NCBI GenBank assembly: GCA_023388635.1
Contig: JAEWFW010000012.1
Coordinates: forward strand, 1 to 64,000
Origin: Bacillota bacterium
GTDB taxonomy: Bacteria; Bacillota; Bacilli; Desulfuribacillales; Desulfuribacillaceae
DNA: 64,000 nt
Direction of reading: 5' to 3'
The notes below the pieces were generated by a model. The model saw nothing but the letters and a program-made list of their open reading frames with translations, did not search any database and was not told the DNA's origin. The translations under genes and the position numbers were made by a program. Shown here one piece after another: positions 49,459 to 58,915 of the stretch (the first letter of the stretch is position 1; the number at the start of each line of letters is the position of its first letter).

Positions 49459-49527
49459 GAGTCTCCCCCTCCAAAATAGTTCACCTAATCTAACTTTCAT
49501 TTAAAAAAACACGCCAAAACAGACAGA

Positions 49528-49746
49528 TTACTTAATCATAATGGCGTGTGCTAAATCTTCGTCTATGCTGTATCTGGCATCTTTCACATTGACAATGTAG
49601 TTTGACGCCAATTTAGATATAATTGTTATTTTCTCCCCTGGGTAGCAGCCGAGCGTAAATAGAAATTTGCGAATATCTTCACTTCTCGTATCTACCGCAT
49701 TGACCGTGTAAGACTTATTTAGTTCCCCCTTAGCTAATGGCATCAT
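49528..49746 (-). CDS. feoA: FeoA family protein
   Basis: A 72-residue SH3-like FeoA domain with the pattern FLFTLGCYPGEKITIISKLA and closing IDEDLAHAIMI. FeoA supports FeoB-mediated Fe2+ uptake. ATG 49746 follows GAGGAG by 6 bases; a longer frame to 49890 lacks a binding site and crosses the Fur box. It lies about 70 bases upstream of feoB. Confidence 0.92.
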   Translation of the reverse strand: MMPLAKGELNKSYTVNAVDTRSEDIRKFLFTLGCYPGEKITIISKLASNYIVNVKDARYSIDEDLAHAIMIK

Positions 49747-49788
49747 ACACATCTCCTCATGAATTCTTATATTTTTAATCGACAATTT

Positions 49789-49807
49789 GATAAAGATAAT
49801 GATTATC
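49789..49807 (-). promoter_or_regulatory. Fur box upstream of feoA
   Basis: GATAAAGATAATGATTATC matches the 19-base Fur consensus at 17 positions and lies about 45 bases before the feoA start. It implies iron repression of the operon by a Fur protein encoded elsewhere (the Fur-family gene in this window is PerR-like). Confidence 0.8.
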
Positions 49808-49928
49808 GTTGTATCTTGTAATTTAGATAATACTCCTTTTTTCTGTACAGTCAACAAACTCCCCAGAAAGCACACCTTTTCTACACACATTCTTCAAACT
49901 TTCACATGTTCGCCGGGAAAGTATGTAA

Positions 49929-50612
49929 TTATACAAATTTATATCCGACTCCCCAGATCGTTTTCAACATATCATCGATCGGCAATCCATGTACACGCAA
50001 TTTTTCTCTGAGATTCTTCACATGGGAGTCGACAATCCGGTGGTCTCCATAGAAATCATATCCCCAAACGAGTTCCAGTAGACGTTCCCGACTCATCACC
50101 TTGCCGATGTTCATTAAAAATGTTTGCAAGATGTGAAATTCTTTCGGAGTCAAGACGATTTCCCCATCTAAGTAAAATACCTGATGTGTATCTGTATTTA
50201 ACATAATCCCCTGATGAGTGACGATTTCATCGCTTGAAAAACTCGGGTACCCGCCGGCACGGCGCAACAGTGCCTCCATACGCGCGAGCAATTCGATTTC
50301 TTCAAACGGCTTGGTGATATAATCGTCGGCTCCCAGCGTCAGCCCTTTGACCTTATCAAGAATTTGGTCCCTGGCAGTCAACATGATAATTGGAACATTG
50401 CTAAAATTACGGATTTTCTTACACGTATCCCAACCGCTCAATTCCGGCATCATCACATCCAGGAGCACGAGATCGTAATTATGTTTGCGTAACTCTTGCA
50501 GTGCCGCTTCTCCGCTGGTGACGGCATCGACTCGATATCCGTTCTTGGTAAGATAGATTTCAATCAATTTTGTCATTGGCACTTCATCATCAACAACTAA
50601 GATTCTATGCAT
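49929..50612 (-). CDS. OmpR/PhoB-family response regulator
   Basis: A 227-residue regulator with a receiver domain (acidic pair VVDDEV, phospho-acceptor Asp in LVLLDVMMPELSG, Lys in YITKPF) and a C-terminal winged helix with RERLLELVWGYDFYGDHRIV and VKNLREKL. It binds DNA upon phosphorylation by the adjacent kinase, whose gene is 24 bases upstream. The kinase gene comes first here, whereas most such pairs start with the regulator. Target genes are not visible; YibE/F is divergent from the kinase gene. Confidence 0.92.
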   Translation of the reverse strand: MHRILVVDDEVPMTKLIEIYLTKNGYRVDAVTSGEAALQELRKHNYDLVLLDVMMPELSGWDTCKKIRNFSNVPIIMLTARDQILDKVKGLTLGADDYITKPFEEIELLARMEALLRRAGGYPSFSSDEIVTHQGIMLNTDTHQVFYLDGEIVLTPKEFHILQTFLMNIGKVMSRERLLELVWGYDFYGDHRIVDSHVKNLREKLRVHGLPIDDMLKTIWGVGYKFV

Positions 50613-50636
50613 TATGTATCCCTCCCCGCTGAAACT

Positions 50637-52049
50637 TTAAAAAGGTAACTGGATTGTAAATTGTGTCCCCTGACCCGCTTGACTGTCTACGACAATCTCC
50701 CCTGCATGCAGATCAATAATCTTTTTGACAATCGCCAATCCCAGACCGGAGCCACCGGTGTCACGGGATCGTGATTTATCGGAGCGATGCAAGCGTTCCC
50801 ATATAAAAGGCAACTCTTGTTCATCAATGCCTGTACCTGTATCCCGGACGATGATCCGTACTCCTTGCTGCACTTCCGCGACTTCAATAGCTACCGTACC
50901 ACCATCAGGCGTGTAGCGGAGTGCATTGTCTAATAAGTTCAATAATACTTGTGTGAACCGCTCGCCGTCAATCTGTATTTCCTGCTGCATATTGCTATCA
51001 TAATCGAATGACAATCGTACATTTTTTTGTTCATATAATAAGCGCATCACATCCATGCTTTTCTGCACTAATGTTACAATATTCACAGGTCTCTTTAGTA
51101 GCGAGAAATGCGTCTGATCCATGGCATTGAGTGTCGTAATGTCTTGTACGAGTCTTTGCAGCCGTTGCGCCTGTTCATAAATAATTTGATGGAATTGCTG
51201 GATTTCCCGTTGGTCTTCGATATCACCTTTGGCAAGCAGTTCCGAATATCCCTTTAAATATGTCAAGGGGGTGCGCAATTCATGGGCTATGTCTGCCAGA
51301 AAATCGTGTCGATTACGCTCATAATAATCAAGGCTTTTGGCGAGTCCGCTGATTGCCTGTCCTAAATCCCCCAGTTCATCATTGCTATTGGCTTGTATTT
51401 CTACGTCATAATCCCCTTTGGAGATACGCTCTGTCGCATGCTTCATTGCCAGCACCGGTTTCGTCACCAGTCTGGAAATGATATAAATAAAGCACATGCC
51501 TAGGAATAAGCCGACAACCCAGATGCCAATTAAGGCTTTCGTCTGTACCGATATCGCATCGCGAATCGGTTTGGTCGGCGTGTACATATAAACGGCTCCT
51601 CTGTATTCACCTTCTGTAATAATCGGCGAGCGCGTGACCAAAAACGACTTTTCCTCCCAATTTGTTTCAAGCACAGTATGCTGATACATATTGTCGCTGT
51701 AGTGTTCGTCTAAATAATGCAAATACTCCTCCGTCATTTGCTTTGATGACGCTATAATATTCATTTGATCGTCAACGACGATCACGTCGGTAAGCGTTGC
51801 TTTCTCCATACTGGAAACATGGGCGAGCGTTTCCATATAATGTTCGTCAGAAATGCTGGCACCTTGACCATGGTGTTCCTGCGATAACACTTCCGCATAC
51901 CCCTGTCCGCGATGCAGCAATTCTTCTGTTATGTAGTCCACAAAAAATGTATTAAGCCAATAGTCTGTCGCCAATAAAACAAATGTAATGATAACTAAAA
52001 GGACAATCGATAATATAATGCTCAACTTGACTGCTATGCGACGCATCAT
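50637..52049 (-). CDS. Sensor histidine kinase with HAMP domain
   Basis: About 470 residues: a membrane helix, an extracytoplasmic sensing loop of ~140 residues, a second helix, a HAMP linker (VTKPVLAMKHATERISKGDY), HisKA with the phospho-His in DIAHELRTPLTYLKG, and the HATPase N box LLNLLDNALRYTPDG and G box GGSGLGLAIVKKII. EnvZ/PhoR-type class I kinase. Signal unknown. ATG 52049 follows AAGGAGAG, which lies in one copy of a 21-base duplication. First gene of the two-component unit. Confidence 0.92.
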   Translation of the reverse strand: MMRRIAVKLSIILSIVLLVIITFVLLATDYWLNTFFVDYITEELLHRGQGYAEVLSQEHHGQGASISDEHYMETLAHVSSMEKATLTDVIVVDDQMNIIASSKQMTEEYLHYLDEHYSDNMYQHTVLETNWEEKSFLVTRSPIITEGEYRGAVYMYTPTKPIRDAISVQTKALIGIWVVGLFLGMCFIYIISRLVTKPVLAMKHATERISKGDYDVEIQANSNDELGDLGQAISGLAKSLDYYERNRHDFLADIAHELRTPLTYLKGYSELLAKGDIEDQREIQQFHQIIYEQAQRLQRLVQDITTLNAMDQTHFSLLKRPVNIVTLVQKSMDVMRLLYEQKNVRLSFDYDSNMQQEIQIDGERFTQVLLNLLDNALRYTPDGGTVAIEVAEVQQGVRIIVRDTGTGIDEQELPFIWERLHRSDKSRSRDTGGSGLGLAIVKKIIDLHAGEIVVDSQAGQGTQFTIQLPF

Positions 52050-52052
52050 GGC

Positions 52053-52094
52053 AACTCTCCTTCGCTTGTTGATAACTCTCCTTCGCTTGCTGAT
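52053..52094 (-). repeat. Tandem 21-base duplication of a ribosome binding site
   Basis: AACTCTCCTTCGCTTGTTGAT and the next copy, differing at one base, repeat directly upstream of the kinase start. On the reverse strand each copy contains AGCGAAGGAGAG, so the Shine-Dalgarno is doubled; only the proximal copy is well spaced. Confidence 0.8.
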
Positions 52095-52181
52095 CGCGTG
52101 CTATAGACACTAGTATCGCGGATTCTGGTATCGCATCGCCACAGATTGCAAGATAATTGTAACATAGCTCGGACAAAAATA

Positions 52182-52190
52182 TGATATAAT
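52182..52190 (+). promoter_or_regulatory. Extended -10 promoter for the YibE/F gene
   Basis: TGATATAAT (TGnTATAAT) 44 bases before the ATG. No good -35 box, as is usual for extended -10 promoters. Confidence 0.55.
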
Positions 52191-52233
52191 GAAAGCGTTT
52201 TAGGGTCAAATCTATTGATTGAGGGGAAAGAGT

Positions 52234-53403
52234 ATGAAACATTTTATACAGTCTGTATTGGTTTTACTGATGGTCGTAGCAACGCCGTTCACAGTTGCAG
52301 CAAGTTCTATGGGCGTGCCGCCGGCTGAGACGGAACATGTAAAAGCAGAAGTCATTGAAATTGTCGATGAACAGCACGATATTGATTTGGGAAGTGGACT
52401 CTTAATTGACGTACAGACATTTCGCGCCAAAATTCTCGGCGGAGATCAGGAAGGCGAAATCATCGAAATTGAAAACACAATGTTAGGCAATCCTGCATAC
52501 GATCTCTGGGTGAGTCAGGGAGACCACATTCTTGTTGTTCTGGAAACCTTGCCGGACGGCACGCTGGTCGGTTATTTAATGGATTACGCCCGCGATACAT
52601 ACATTTACATTTTGCTCGGTATCTTTGCCCTGTTGCTAGTGTTTATTGGTGGTCGTCAAGGAATAAAAGCGCTGATAACACTCGCCTTTACAGTCCTATT
52701 GATCGGCTATTTCACACTGCCGATGCTCTTTAGAGGACTAAGTCCAGTGTTACTTGCACTCCTGACTAGTTTAATCGCTTCTACGGTCACCTTCATTACC
52801 GTAGGTGGCTGGACTAAAAAATCCTTTGCTGCTATTTTCGGCGCTGTAGGGGGGCTGGCAATCACCGCATTGCTGTCGATTCTTGTCAGTTATTTAGCGA
52901 ACCTAAAAGGCATGACCGGCGACGAAGAACAAATGCTCATGTATATACCACAAGCTATCGATTTTAACTTTCGAGGATTATTATTGGCGGGAATCATCAT
53001 TGGAGCTTTAGGCGCTGTTATGGACACGACGATGTCCATCGCCTCGACAATGGATGAAATTTATAAACAAAATCCTTCATTGACAATGAAGGAGTTGATT
53101 AATTCCGGTATGAATGTCGGGAAAGATGTAATGGGTACCATGTCCAACACACTAATCCTCGCTTATGCAGGTGCTTCTATCCCACTGTTTTTGCTGTTGA
53201 TGGCATATGAACAGCCATTCGTAAAATTGATCAACATGGATTTTCTGGCGACAGAGGTCGTGCGCTCGCTGTGTGGAAGCATTGGACTGATTCTCGCAAT
53301 TCCGATTACAGCATTGATTGCCGGATTCTTGCTAAAGTCTGAAAAACAGCCAACAAATTTACAAGAGTCAACAAATTTACAAGAGCAAACAAAATTACAG
53401 TAA
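52234..53403 (+). CDS. YibE/F-family membrane protein
   Basis: About 389 residues. A signal peptide, a small beta-rich outer domain (~25-110), then seven or eight membrane helices with the family pattern TTMSIASTMDEIYKQNP and GRDI-like MNVGKDVMGTMSNTLILAYAG. The last ~20 residues contain imperfect TNLQE repeats. Function of YibE/F is not known; a transport role is suspected. ATG 52234 follows AGGGG. The stop overlaps the convergent 65-residue gene by 9 bases. Confidence 0.85.
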   Translation: MKHFIQSVLVLLMVVATPFTVAASSMGVPPAETEHVKAEVIEIVDEQHDIDLGSGLLIDVQTFRAKILGGDQEGEIIEIENTMLGNPAYDLWVSQGDHILVVLETLPDGTLVGYLMDYARDTYIYILLGIFALLLVFIGGRQGIKALITLAFTVLLIGYFTLPMLFRGLSPVLLALLTSLIASTVTFITVGGWTKKSFAAIFGAVGGLAITALLSILVSYLANLKGMTGDEEQMLMYIPQAIDFNFRGLLLAGIIIGALGAVMDTTMSIASTMDEIYKQNPSLTMKELINSGMNVGKDVMGTMSNTLILAYAGASIPLFLLLMAYEQPFVKLINMDFLATEVVRSLCGSIGLILAIPITALIAGFLLKSEKQPTNLQESTNLQEQTKLQ

Positions 53404-53592
53404 TTTTTTAATTTTATGCAGGGCATAATTCAAGCCGATGATTTGTCCGGCAATGAATTTCTTCCCAGTCGTCGTTTCGTTACTGATGTCGTATTCGACG
53501 GCTTTTTCTTTTAGTTCAAATTCAATATCTTCAATCAAACTTTCAATTTCACGATATAGTGATTCATTTTTAAGGCGATTCTCAGGTTCCAT
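53395..53592 (-). CDS. 65-residue helical protein, unknown
   Basis: A small charged protein with an acidic N-terminal helix (SLYREIESLIEDIEFELKEK) and a second half (TTGKKFIAGQIIGLNYALHK) that looks like a helical pair. No family recognised. It overlaps the 3' end of the YibE/F gene by 9 bases in convergent orientation. The plausible frame and compact composition suggest a real gene. Confidence 0.55.
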   Translation of the reverse strand: MEPENRLKNESLYREIESLIEDIEFELKEKAVEYDISNETTTGKKFIAGQIIGLNYALHKIKKLL

Positions 53593-53720
53593 TGCTTGAT
53601 TACTCCTTTAGTAAATTTGTTGTTACTATCTTATGCTTTGCCCTGATTGATGGTTAGCATATTTCATTCTATTACAGTTTGGACAATGTGACAATAACTT
53701 ATTCATCACTCCTGATAACA

Positions 53721-53758
53721 ATGTCCGATGGTTTGCTTCTGCGCAAGCCATCGGACAT
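53721..53758. terminator. Terminator downstream of the second CBS gene
   Basis: Strong hairpin ATGTCCGATGGTTTGC / GCAAGCCATCGGACAT (one wobble) with a 6-base loop, about 23 bases after the stop of the reverse-strand gene; on the reverse strand it continues TGTTATC. Confidence 0.7.
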
Positions 53759-53780
53759 TTGATTGTTCTAAGAACTCTGT

Positions 53781-55106
53781 TTATTCAGAAACCGTATCAA
53801 TATTGTGCAAATCCATATCAGGCAACTTACAAATCTCCAATTTGCGGAAACGGTGACGTTCTTTCTTGCGTACTGTCAGCTTCAATCCATGGCTTTCCCA
53901 GGATTCTCCCTCTCTCAGCAAAGGATTCTGACTGTACAACCATCCGCCGATTGTATCGAGATCTTCTTCATCAATATTGATACATAGCAATTCGTTCAAC
54001 TCGACCAGTGATACTTTACCATCGACAAGATAGCGATCTTCATCGATTTTCTCCAGTTCGGAGCGCTCTTCCCCATCGAACTCATCGCGAATATCGCCGA
54101 CAATCTCCTCTAATATATCTTCAATCGTCACGAGTCCGGCAGTGCCACCATATTCGTCCACTAGTACAGCGATTGCCACGCGTTTCTTCTGCATTTCGGT
54201 TAGCAGTGTTTTAATTGGTGTCGTATCTAACACTGTATACGCCGGTCGGACAAATTTAGAAAAGTCAATGTCTTTGCCTTCTACATAATATAAAAACAGT
54301 TCCTTTGTATTGACAATCCCCAGGATGTAGTCCTTACTGTCACGCACGAGCGGATAGCGCGTGTACTGCTCTTCTTTAATAATTTTTAAATTTTCTTCCA
54401 ACGAACGCTCTTGATAGAGGCAAATCATATCGGTGCGCGGAACCATGATTTCTCTAGCAAGCATCTCATCGAATGTGAAGATGCGATTGACGTATCCGTA
54501 CTCCGCTTGATTGATTTCACCGCTCTCATAGCTGTCCGATAAAATAATCCGCAATTCTGCCTCTGAGTGGGCTTCCTCATCATGTCCTTTGACGGAATGG
54601 AAACCGAACAAACGGACAAATGCCGCCGCCGAACCGTTCAACGCCCAGATGAACGGATACGTAATGCGATAAAACCAGATCAATGGCTTAGCCACAAACA
54701 GACTCACTGCTTCCGCCTTTTGGATGGCAATCGTTTTCGGCGCCAATTCCCCAATGACAACATGCAGGAATGTGACTACAGAAAACGCGATAACAAAGGA
54801 CAGCACCGTGGCAATTTGCGTCGATATATGCAAATTGTGAAACAGCGGTTCCAGCAACCGTTCAACAGTCGGTTCTCCCAACCAACCAAGTCCTAATGCC
54901 GTCACCGTTATCCCTAATTGACACGCAGACAGGTATTCGTCAAGATTGTTGTTGATCTTCTGAACAGCTAATGCATTCGAATTCCCTTCTGCAACTAGCT
55001 GATCAATACGGCTAGGCCTCAATTTGACGATGGCAAATTCTGTGGCGACGAAAAATGCCGTAAGGGCGATCAGAAGCACGAGCAAAAACAAATTGACACC
55101 AATCAT
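53781..55106 (-). CDS. CNNM/HlyC-type membrane protein with CBS domains (copy 2)
   Basis: 441 residues: DUF21 membrane domain (LIALTAFFVATEFAIVKLRP, QLGITVTALGLGWLGEPT, VIGELAPKTIAIQKAEAV), a CBS pair (EIMVPRTDMICLYQE, LVDEYGGTAGLVTIEDILEE), and a CorC/HlyC C-terminal domain with DTIGGWLYSQ. It belongs to the more typical YhdP/YugS group of presumed Mg2+ exporters. ATG 55106 follows GGGGAG. Upstream on the same strand is secDF. Confidence 0.88.
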   Translation of the reverse strand: MIGVNLFLLVLLIALTAFFVATEFAIVKLRPSRIDQLVAEGNSNALAVQKINNNLDEYLSACQLGITVTALGLGWLGEPTVERLLEPLFHNLHISTQIATVLSFVIAFSVVTFLHVVIGELAPKTIAIQKAEAVSLFVAKPLIWFYRITYPFIWALNGSAAAFVRLFGFHSVKGHDEEAHSEAELRIILSDSYESGEINQAEYGYVNRIFTFDEMLAREIMVPRTDMICLYQERSLEENLKIIKEEQYTRYPLVRDSKDYILGIVNTKELFLYYVEGKDIDFSKFVRPAYTVLDTTPIKTLLTEMQKKRVAIAVLVDEYGGTAGLVTIEDILEEIVGDIRDEFDGEERSELEKIDEDRYLVDGKVSLVELNELLCINIDEEDLDTIGGWLYSQNPLLREGESWESHGLKLTVRKKERHRFRKLEICKLPDMDLHNIDTVSE

Positions 55107-55169
55107 CGATATCTCCCCTGTTTTTTTAGTTTTTATATTCTATCTTACTTTGCAAACTTCTTCAATACT

Positions 55170-57374
55170 CTACTTTACAAACTTCTTCTTCAACACTAGC
55201 CAGAGTTGTGCAGCAATAAACAGGGAAGAATATGCCCCGGCTAGCAATCCAATCAGTAATGCGAATGAGAAATTGCGAATTCCCTCTCCGCCGAAAATGT
55301 ATAGTGCAATCACGGCAAACATAACGGTCAATAATGTATTGATCGATCTTGCCATCGTTCCTCTAATACTTTCATTGACAATGTCCGATAAATCATTTTC
55401 TGTTTTGATCTTCGCATTGCGCAAGTTTTCACGGATACGGTCAAATATGACAACTGTGTCATTGATGGAATACCCAATTACAGTAAGAATTGCTGCAATA
55501 AACGTCAAGTCCACTTTTAATTGCAATAAAGAAAATGCGATGATCGTAATCAACGGCGCGTGGAATAGAGCGATAACTCCAGAAATCGCGAACAATAGTT
55601 CAAAACGCACTGCGATATAAATCATAATGCCTCCACTAGCAATTAGGACTGCAAATATAGCCTGTCTAACCAATTCCCTCGCTACATCTGCCGATACAGT
55701 CGTCTCACTCATGCTGGTGGTGTCACCGTATTTCTGGATAAAATCTTGTTCCAATTGGTGGCTTTGCTCTTTCGTGATGTTCTCCTGGAATAAAATACGG
55801 GCAATTTCATTGTTATTTCCGGCAAAGCTGATATCTCCGGCTGTAAGACCTGCCTGATTGACGACTTCCTCAATTCCCTTGACGTCTTCCTGGGTGAACG
55901 ATGCCGTTTCGTTGATAATCTCCAACTGTGTTCCACCGGTGAAATCGACACCGAGATTTAATCCACTGACTAGGAACAGGACGATTCCCAAAACAATGAT
56001 AATCCCCGATGCACCGAAATATTTACGATGATGTTTGACAAAATCGACATTTGCCAACCATCCCTCAGATTTTATCTCATTTTGATGGCTAAGATTAATA
56101 TCTTGAATGTGCTCTTTTTTCACACCGAACCAATGGGGCTTGTCATTCAACAAGTTACTGGAAACGAGCAGATACAGTAAGAATCTCGAACCGAAAACGG
56201 CTGTGATGATGCTCAATACAATGGCAATCATCGACATCACAGCAAAGCCTTGAATCGCACTGCTGCCAAAATAGAATAAAACTGCCGCTGTAATTGCCGA
56301 TGTAATATTGGCGTCAAGAATCGTGCCCAAAGCTCTCTTCGAGCCCACTTTGAATGCCGACGGAATCGATTTGCCCACGCGTATTTCTTCTTTAATCCGC
56401 TCATACGTGAGGATGTTCGCGTCGACGGCAGTTCCCACTCCGAGAACCAATGCCGCAATTCCCGGCAATGTCAAAGTAGCCTGTAATAAATTAAATACTA
56501 GTAAAATTAAATACACATAGGCAACGAGCGCGACACTGGCGACGGCTCCCGGAAGCCGATAGTAGGCAATCATGAAAATAATGATCAGCAGTCCGCCGAT
56601 ATATCCGGCTTTAATTGCCAGATCCATCGCTTGCTCACCGAGCTTCGCACTGACACCGTTCGCTGACAATTCATCCAATGTCACAGGCAGCGCCCCGGCA
56701 TTCAGCAGGTCGGCAAGCTCTTTCGCTTCATTGTAAGTGTACGAACCTGTAATTTGTCCATCTGACGAAAGGACGTTTTGGACGATCGGCGCAGAAATAA
56801 ATTTATGGTCAAGCTTCTGCGCTTCCTCATAGTAGGAATCGCCTTCTTCCCAGTCAAGCCAGATGACCATCGGCTGCTGGTGTAATTTTGTCGTCGCTTC
56901 CCGTGTCACGTTCTCGTCTTTAAATTGTACAGCGACATACGGTTTGTTCGCCTTGTCCATATATACTTTTGCCGAGCCTTCGACAATATTGTCTCCGCCC
57001 ATGACCAATTCATCATCCACGTCGCGGAACGATAAATGCGCTTCGGTCGCCAACATGCGGCGTGCCTGCTCTTGGTCTGTCACTCCCGCCAGTTTGACAC
57101 GTACGCGGTCGTCGCCTTCAATGCGAATTTCCGGCTCCGTAACCCCAATGACGTCGATACGCTTTTGCAACGCTGCTTGTGTCTGGATCAGCAAATCCCG
57201 TGTTACTTCTTGTCCTTCCTTCGATGGAACGACTTTATAAAGAATTTCGTATCCTCCCTGCAAGTCCAATCCCAAAGTGATGTCATCAATCACCACCGGG
57301 TATGTTGTGACCGCAAGTGCGAAAATAGCAAGTACGATACCGATAAAAAGAAAAATCCGTTTTCCTGTTTTCAT
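55170..57374 (-). CDS. secDF: Fused SecD-SecF protein-export subunit
   Basis: About 734 residues: SecD half first (VVIDDITLGLDLQGGYEILY with the DLQGG motif; P1 domain; membrane helices with GVGTAVDANILTYERIKEE), then SecF half (NLGVDFTGGTQLEIINETAS with DFTGG; GYSINDTVVIFDRIRENLR). Twelve membrane helices in total. It uses the proton gradient to pull translocating proteins through SecYEG. A fused form is usual in Bacilli. ATG 57374 lies 12 bases after GGAGG; a TTG farther upstream (57395) overlaps the binding site. Confidence 0.95.
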   Translation of the reverse strand: MKTGKRIFLFIGIVLAIFALAVTTYPVVIDDITLGLDLQGGYEILYKVVPSKEGQEVTRDLLIQTQAALQKRIDVIGVTEPEIRIEGDDRVRVKLAGVTDQEQARRMLATEAHLSFRDVDDELVMGGDNIVEGSAKVYMDKANKPYVAVQFKDENVTREATTKLHQQPMVIWLDWEEGDSYYEEAQKLDHKFISAPIVQNVLSSDGQITGSYTYNEAKELADLLNAGALPVTLDELSANGVSAKLGEQAMDLAIKAGYIGGLLIIIFMIAYYRLPGAVASVALVAYVYLILLVFNLLQATLTLPGIAALVLGVGTAVDANILTYERIKEEIRVGKSIPSAFKVGSKRALGTILDANITSAITAAVLFYFGSSAIQGFAVMSMIAIVLSIITAVFGSRFLLYLLVSSNLLNDKPHWFGVKKEHIQDINLSHQNEIKSEGWLANVDFVKHHRKYFGASGIIIVLGIVLFLVSGLNLGVDFTGGTQLEIINETASFTQEDVKGIEEVVNQAGLTAGDISFAGNNNEIARILFQENITKEQSHQLEQDFIQKYGDTTSMSETTVSADVARELVRQAIFAVLIASGGIMIYIAVRFELLFAISGVIALFHAPLITIIAFSLLQLKVDLTFIAAILTVIGYSINDTVVIFDRIRENLRNAKIKTENDLSDIVNESIRGTMARSINTLLTVMFAVIALYIFGGEGIRNFSFALLIGLLAGAYSSLFIAAQLWLVLKKKFVK

Positions 57375-57407
57375 GTTGATGAAAAGCCTCCTCAATAATG
57401 TATGCGA

Positions 57408-58469
57408 CTAAAAAATCTTAAAGTCTGTTTTGAACATTCCCGCCTCTGCGGCGGACTTTACTGCAATAACCAAAATAGGTCCCAAGATCAATCCTTTAAA
57501 TCCCATGAAGCATAAACCCAAATATATAGACAATAACGTCGGCAAGGCAGGCAGTCCAATTTGATCGCCCATAATTTTAGGTTCTACCATTCTTCGCAAA
57601 ATAAACAGGACACCGATCAAAATGATCAATTTCAGCGCTAAAGCCGTATTCCCCACGAAATACAAATAGATAATCCACGGCACTAACACAATGCCGGAAG
57701 CGACAAATGGTATGAGATCAATGAACCAAACTATGACTGCAATCAAAAGTGCCTGCTTCGGTATCAAAAAAAGCAAACAGACATATGTGACGATAAAAGT
57801 GATTAAGCTAATGAATAACTGTGCCTTTAAAAATCCCGTCATCACTTTCTGCAATTTTCCAAAAACATAGCGCAGCTTATCCGCCGACTCGTTTTGAAAG
57901 AACCGGTAAAACGCCTGCGAAATTTGCGGCATATCCAAACTGAACAGAAAGAAGGCAATCAAATATACAACAGTGACAATGATAAAGCTGGGAATACTCT
58001 GAATCCAAGCCGTTAAAACCGGTATGACGTTTTGTGCCATATGAATGGCTTTATCCGTAACCCACTGTGTCTGCCTCTCCATTTCCTGAATCAGCAAATG
58101 ATTCTGCGGGATATCGACAATCAGCAAGTGAAAATCATCGAGAAAATGTTCCATAAATTCCTGCATTTGAATTGCATAATGTGGAAATTGGTAAATCCAC
58201 TTAATTGCTTGTTTGATCAATTGCGTCACTGCTATATATACACTTCCGCTTATAATGGCTAGATATCCGGTAAATACGATGCCGACACTGTAGATTCGAT
58301 TATCAGATTTTATATATTTTTGCAGCCATTGAATCAGCGGCTCCAATAAAATCGCCGTAATCCAAGCCAACAAAATCGGCATAAAGATTGATAAGTTATG
58401 CAAGAAAAAAATACTCAGTAAAAAAATCATCAAAACGACTGTGATTTTTTTAAAGTTTACTGACTTCAA
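57408..58469 (-). CDS. AI-2E-family permease, YtvI-like
   Basis: A 353-residue membrane protein with the AI-2E transporter layout: two N-terminal helices, a large outer loop, then WFIDLIPFVASGIVLVPW and GDQIGLPALPTLLSIYLGLC typical of the family. Sequence resembles the sporulation integral membrane protein YtvI. Possible roles are small-molecule or ion export; a specific spore role is not certain. The start codon is TTG at 58469, preceded by AAAGGAGG. It is followed by secDF on the same strand. Confidence 0.8.
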   Translation of the reverse strand: MKSVNFKKITVVLMIFLLSIFFLHNLSIFMPILLAWITAILLEPLIQWLQKYIKSDNRIYSVGIVFTGYLAIISGSVYIAVTQLIKQAIKWIYQFPHYAIQMQEFMEHFLDDFHLLIVDIPQNHLLIQEMERQTQWVTDKAIHMAQNVIPVLTAWIQSIPSFIIVTVVYLIAFFLFSLDMPQISQAFYRFFQNESADKLRYVFGKLQKVMTGFLKAQLFISLITFIVTYVCLLFLIPKQALLIAVIVWFIDLIPFVASGIVLVPWIIYLYFVGNTALALKLIILIGVLFILRRMVEPKIMGDQIGLPALPTLLSIYLGLCFMGFKGLILGPILVIAVKSAAEAGMFKTDFKIF

Positions 58470-58487
58470 ATAAACGCCTCCTTTCCA

Positions 58488-58844
58488 CTATAGAAGTAAA
58501 GGAGCCATTCCTCTAAATTTCGACTGAAATGTTACCGGAGTAAGCAGGATCCTTTTCTTTAGAATCCCCACTACGGAGTAAATCAACATGCGCATTCCTT
58601 CAGCAGAGAATATAGGCATCCGTTTCAGGGCAATTAAGTATAATACCGCCATATGAAAAACCGTTTTAAACATTGCCGTGATTAACGCTGCCGTCGTTTC
58701 CATCTCTATATCTAAAATTTCTATATCGGCGATCGAAATTTCTAAATGCACCGGCGATTGGTAGTCATGAAACGACAAAGGAGCGCCTATAAAGATTATG
58801 GCACTAATAAATAGCAAACATATTATCGTTTTTCCAAAGCGCAT
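58488..58844 (-). CDS. Small membrane protein, unknown
   Basis: About 118 residues: an N-terminal signal-like helix (TIICLLFISAIIFIGAPLSF), a short outer segment, and a second hydrophobic stretch (MFKTVFHMAVLYLIAL), ending in a basic tail. No known family. ATG 58844 follows AGGGGAAG; the longer frame to 58895 lacks a site. It lies 20 bases upstream of the YtvI-like gene. Confidence 0.5.
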   Translation of the reverse strand: MRFGKTIICLLFISAIIFIGAPLSFHDYQSPVHLEISIADIEILDIEMETTAALITAMFKTVFHMAVLYLIALKRMPIFSAEGMRMLIYSVVGILKKRILLTPVTFQSKFRGMAPLLL

Positions 58845-58915
58845 CTCTGTGCTTCCCCTCTCATAACTTCCATACATCTTTTTATTATACACCATATCTA
58901 TGAACAGGGTATTAA

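Noticed and set aside
49746..49890. Longer feoA start
   Set aside because: The upstream part crosses the Fur box and hydrophobic non-conserved codons; the ATG at 49746 has the proper binding site.
53340..53400. Near-repeats at the end of the YibE/F gene
   Set aside because: Two to three imperfect copies encoding TNLQE at the protein tail; too few and in frame, so a coding repeat and not a separate element.
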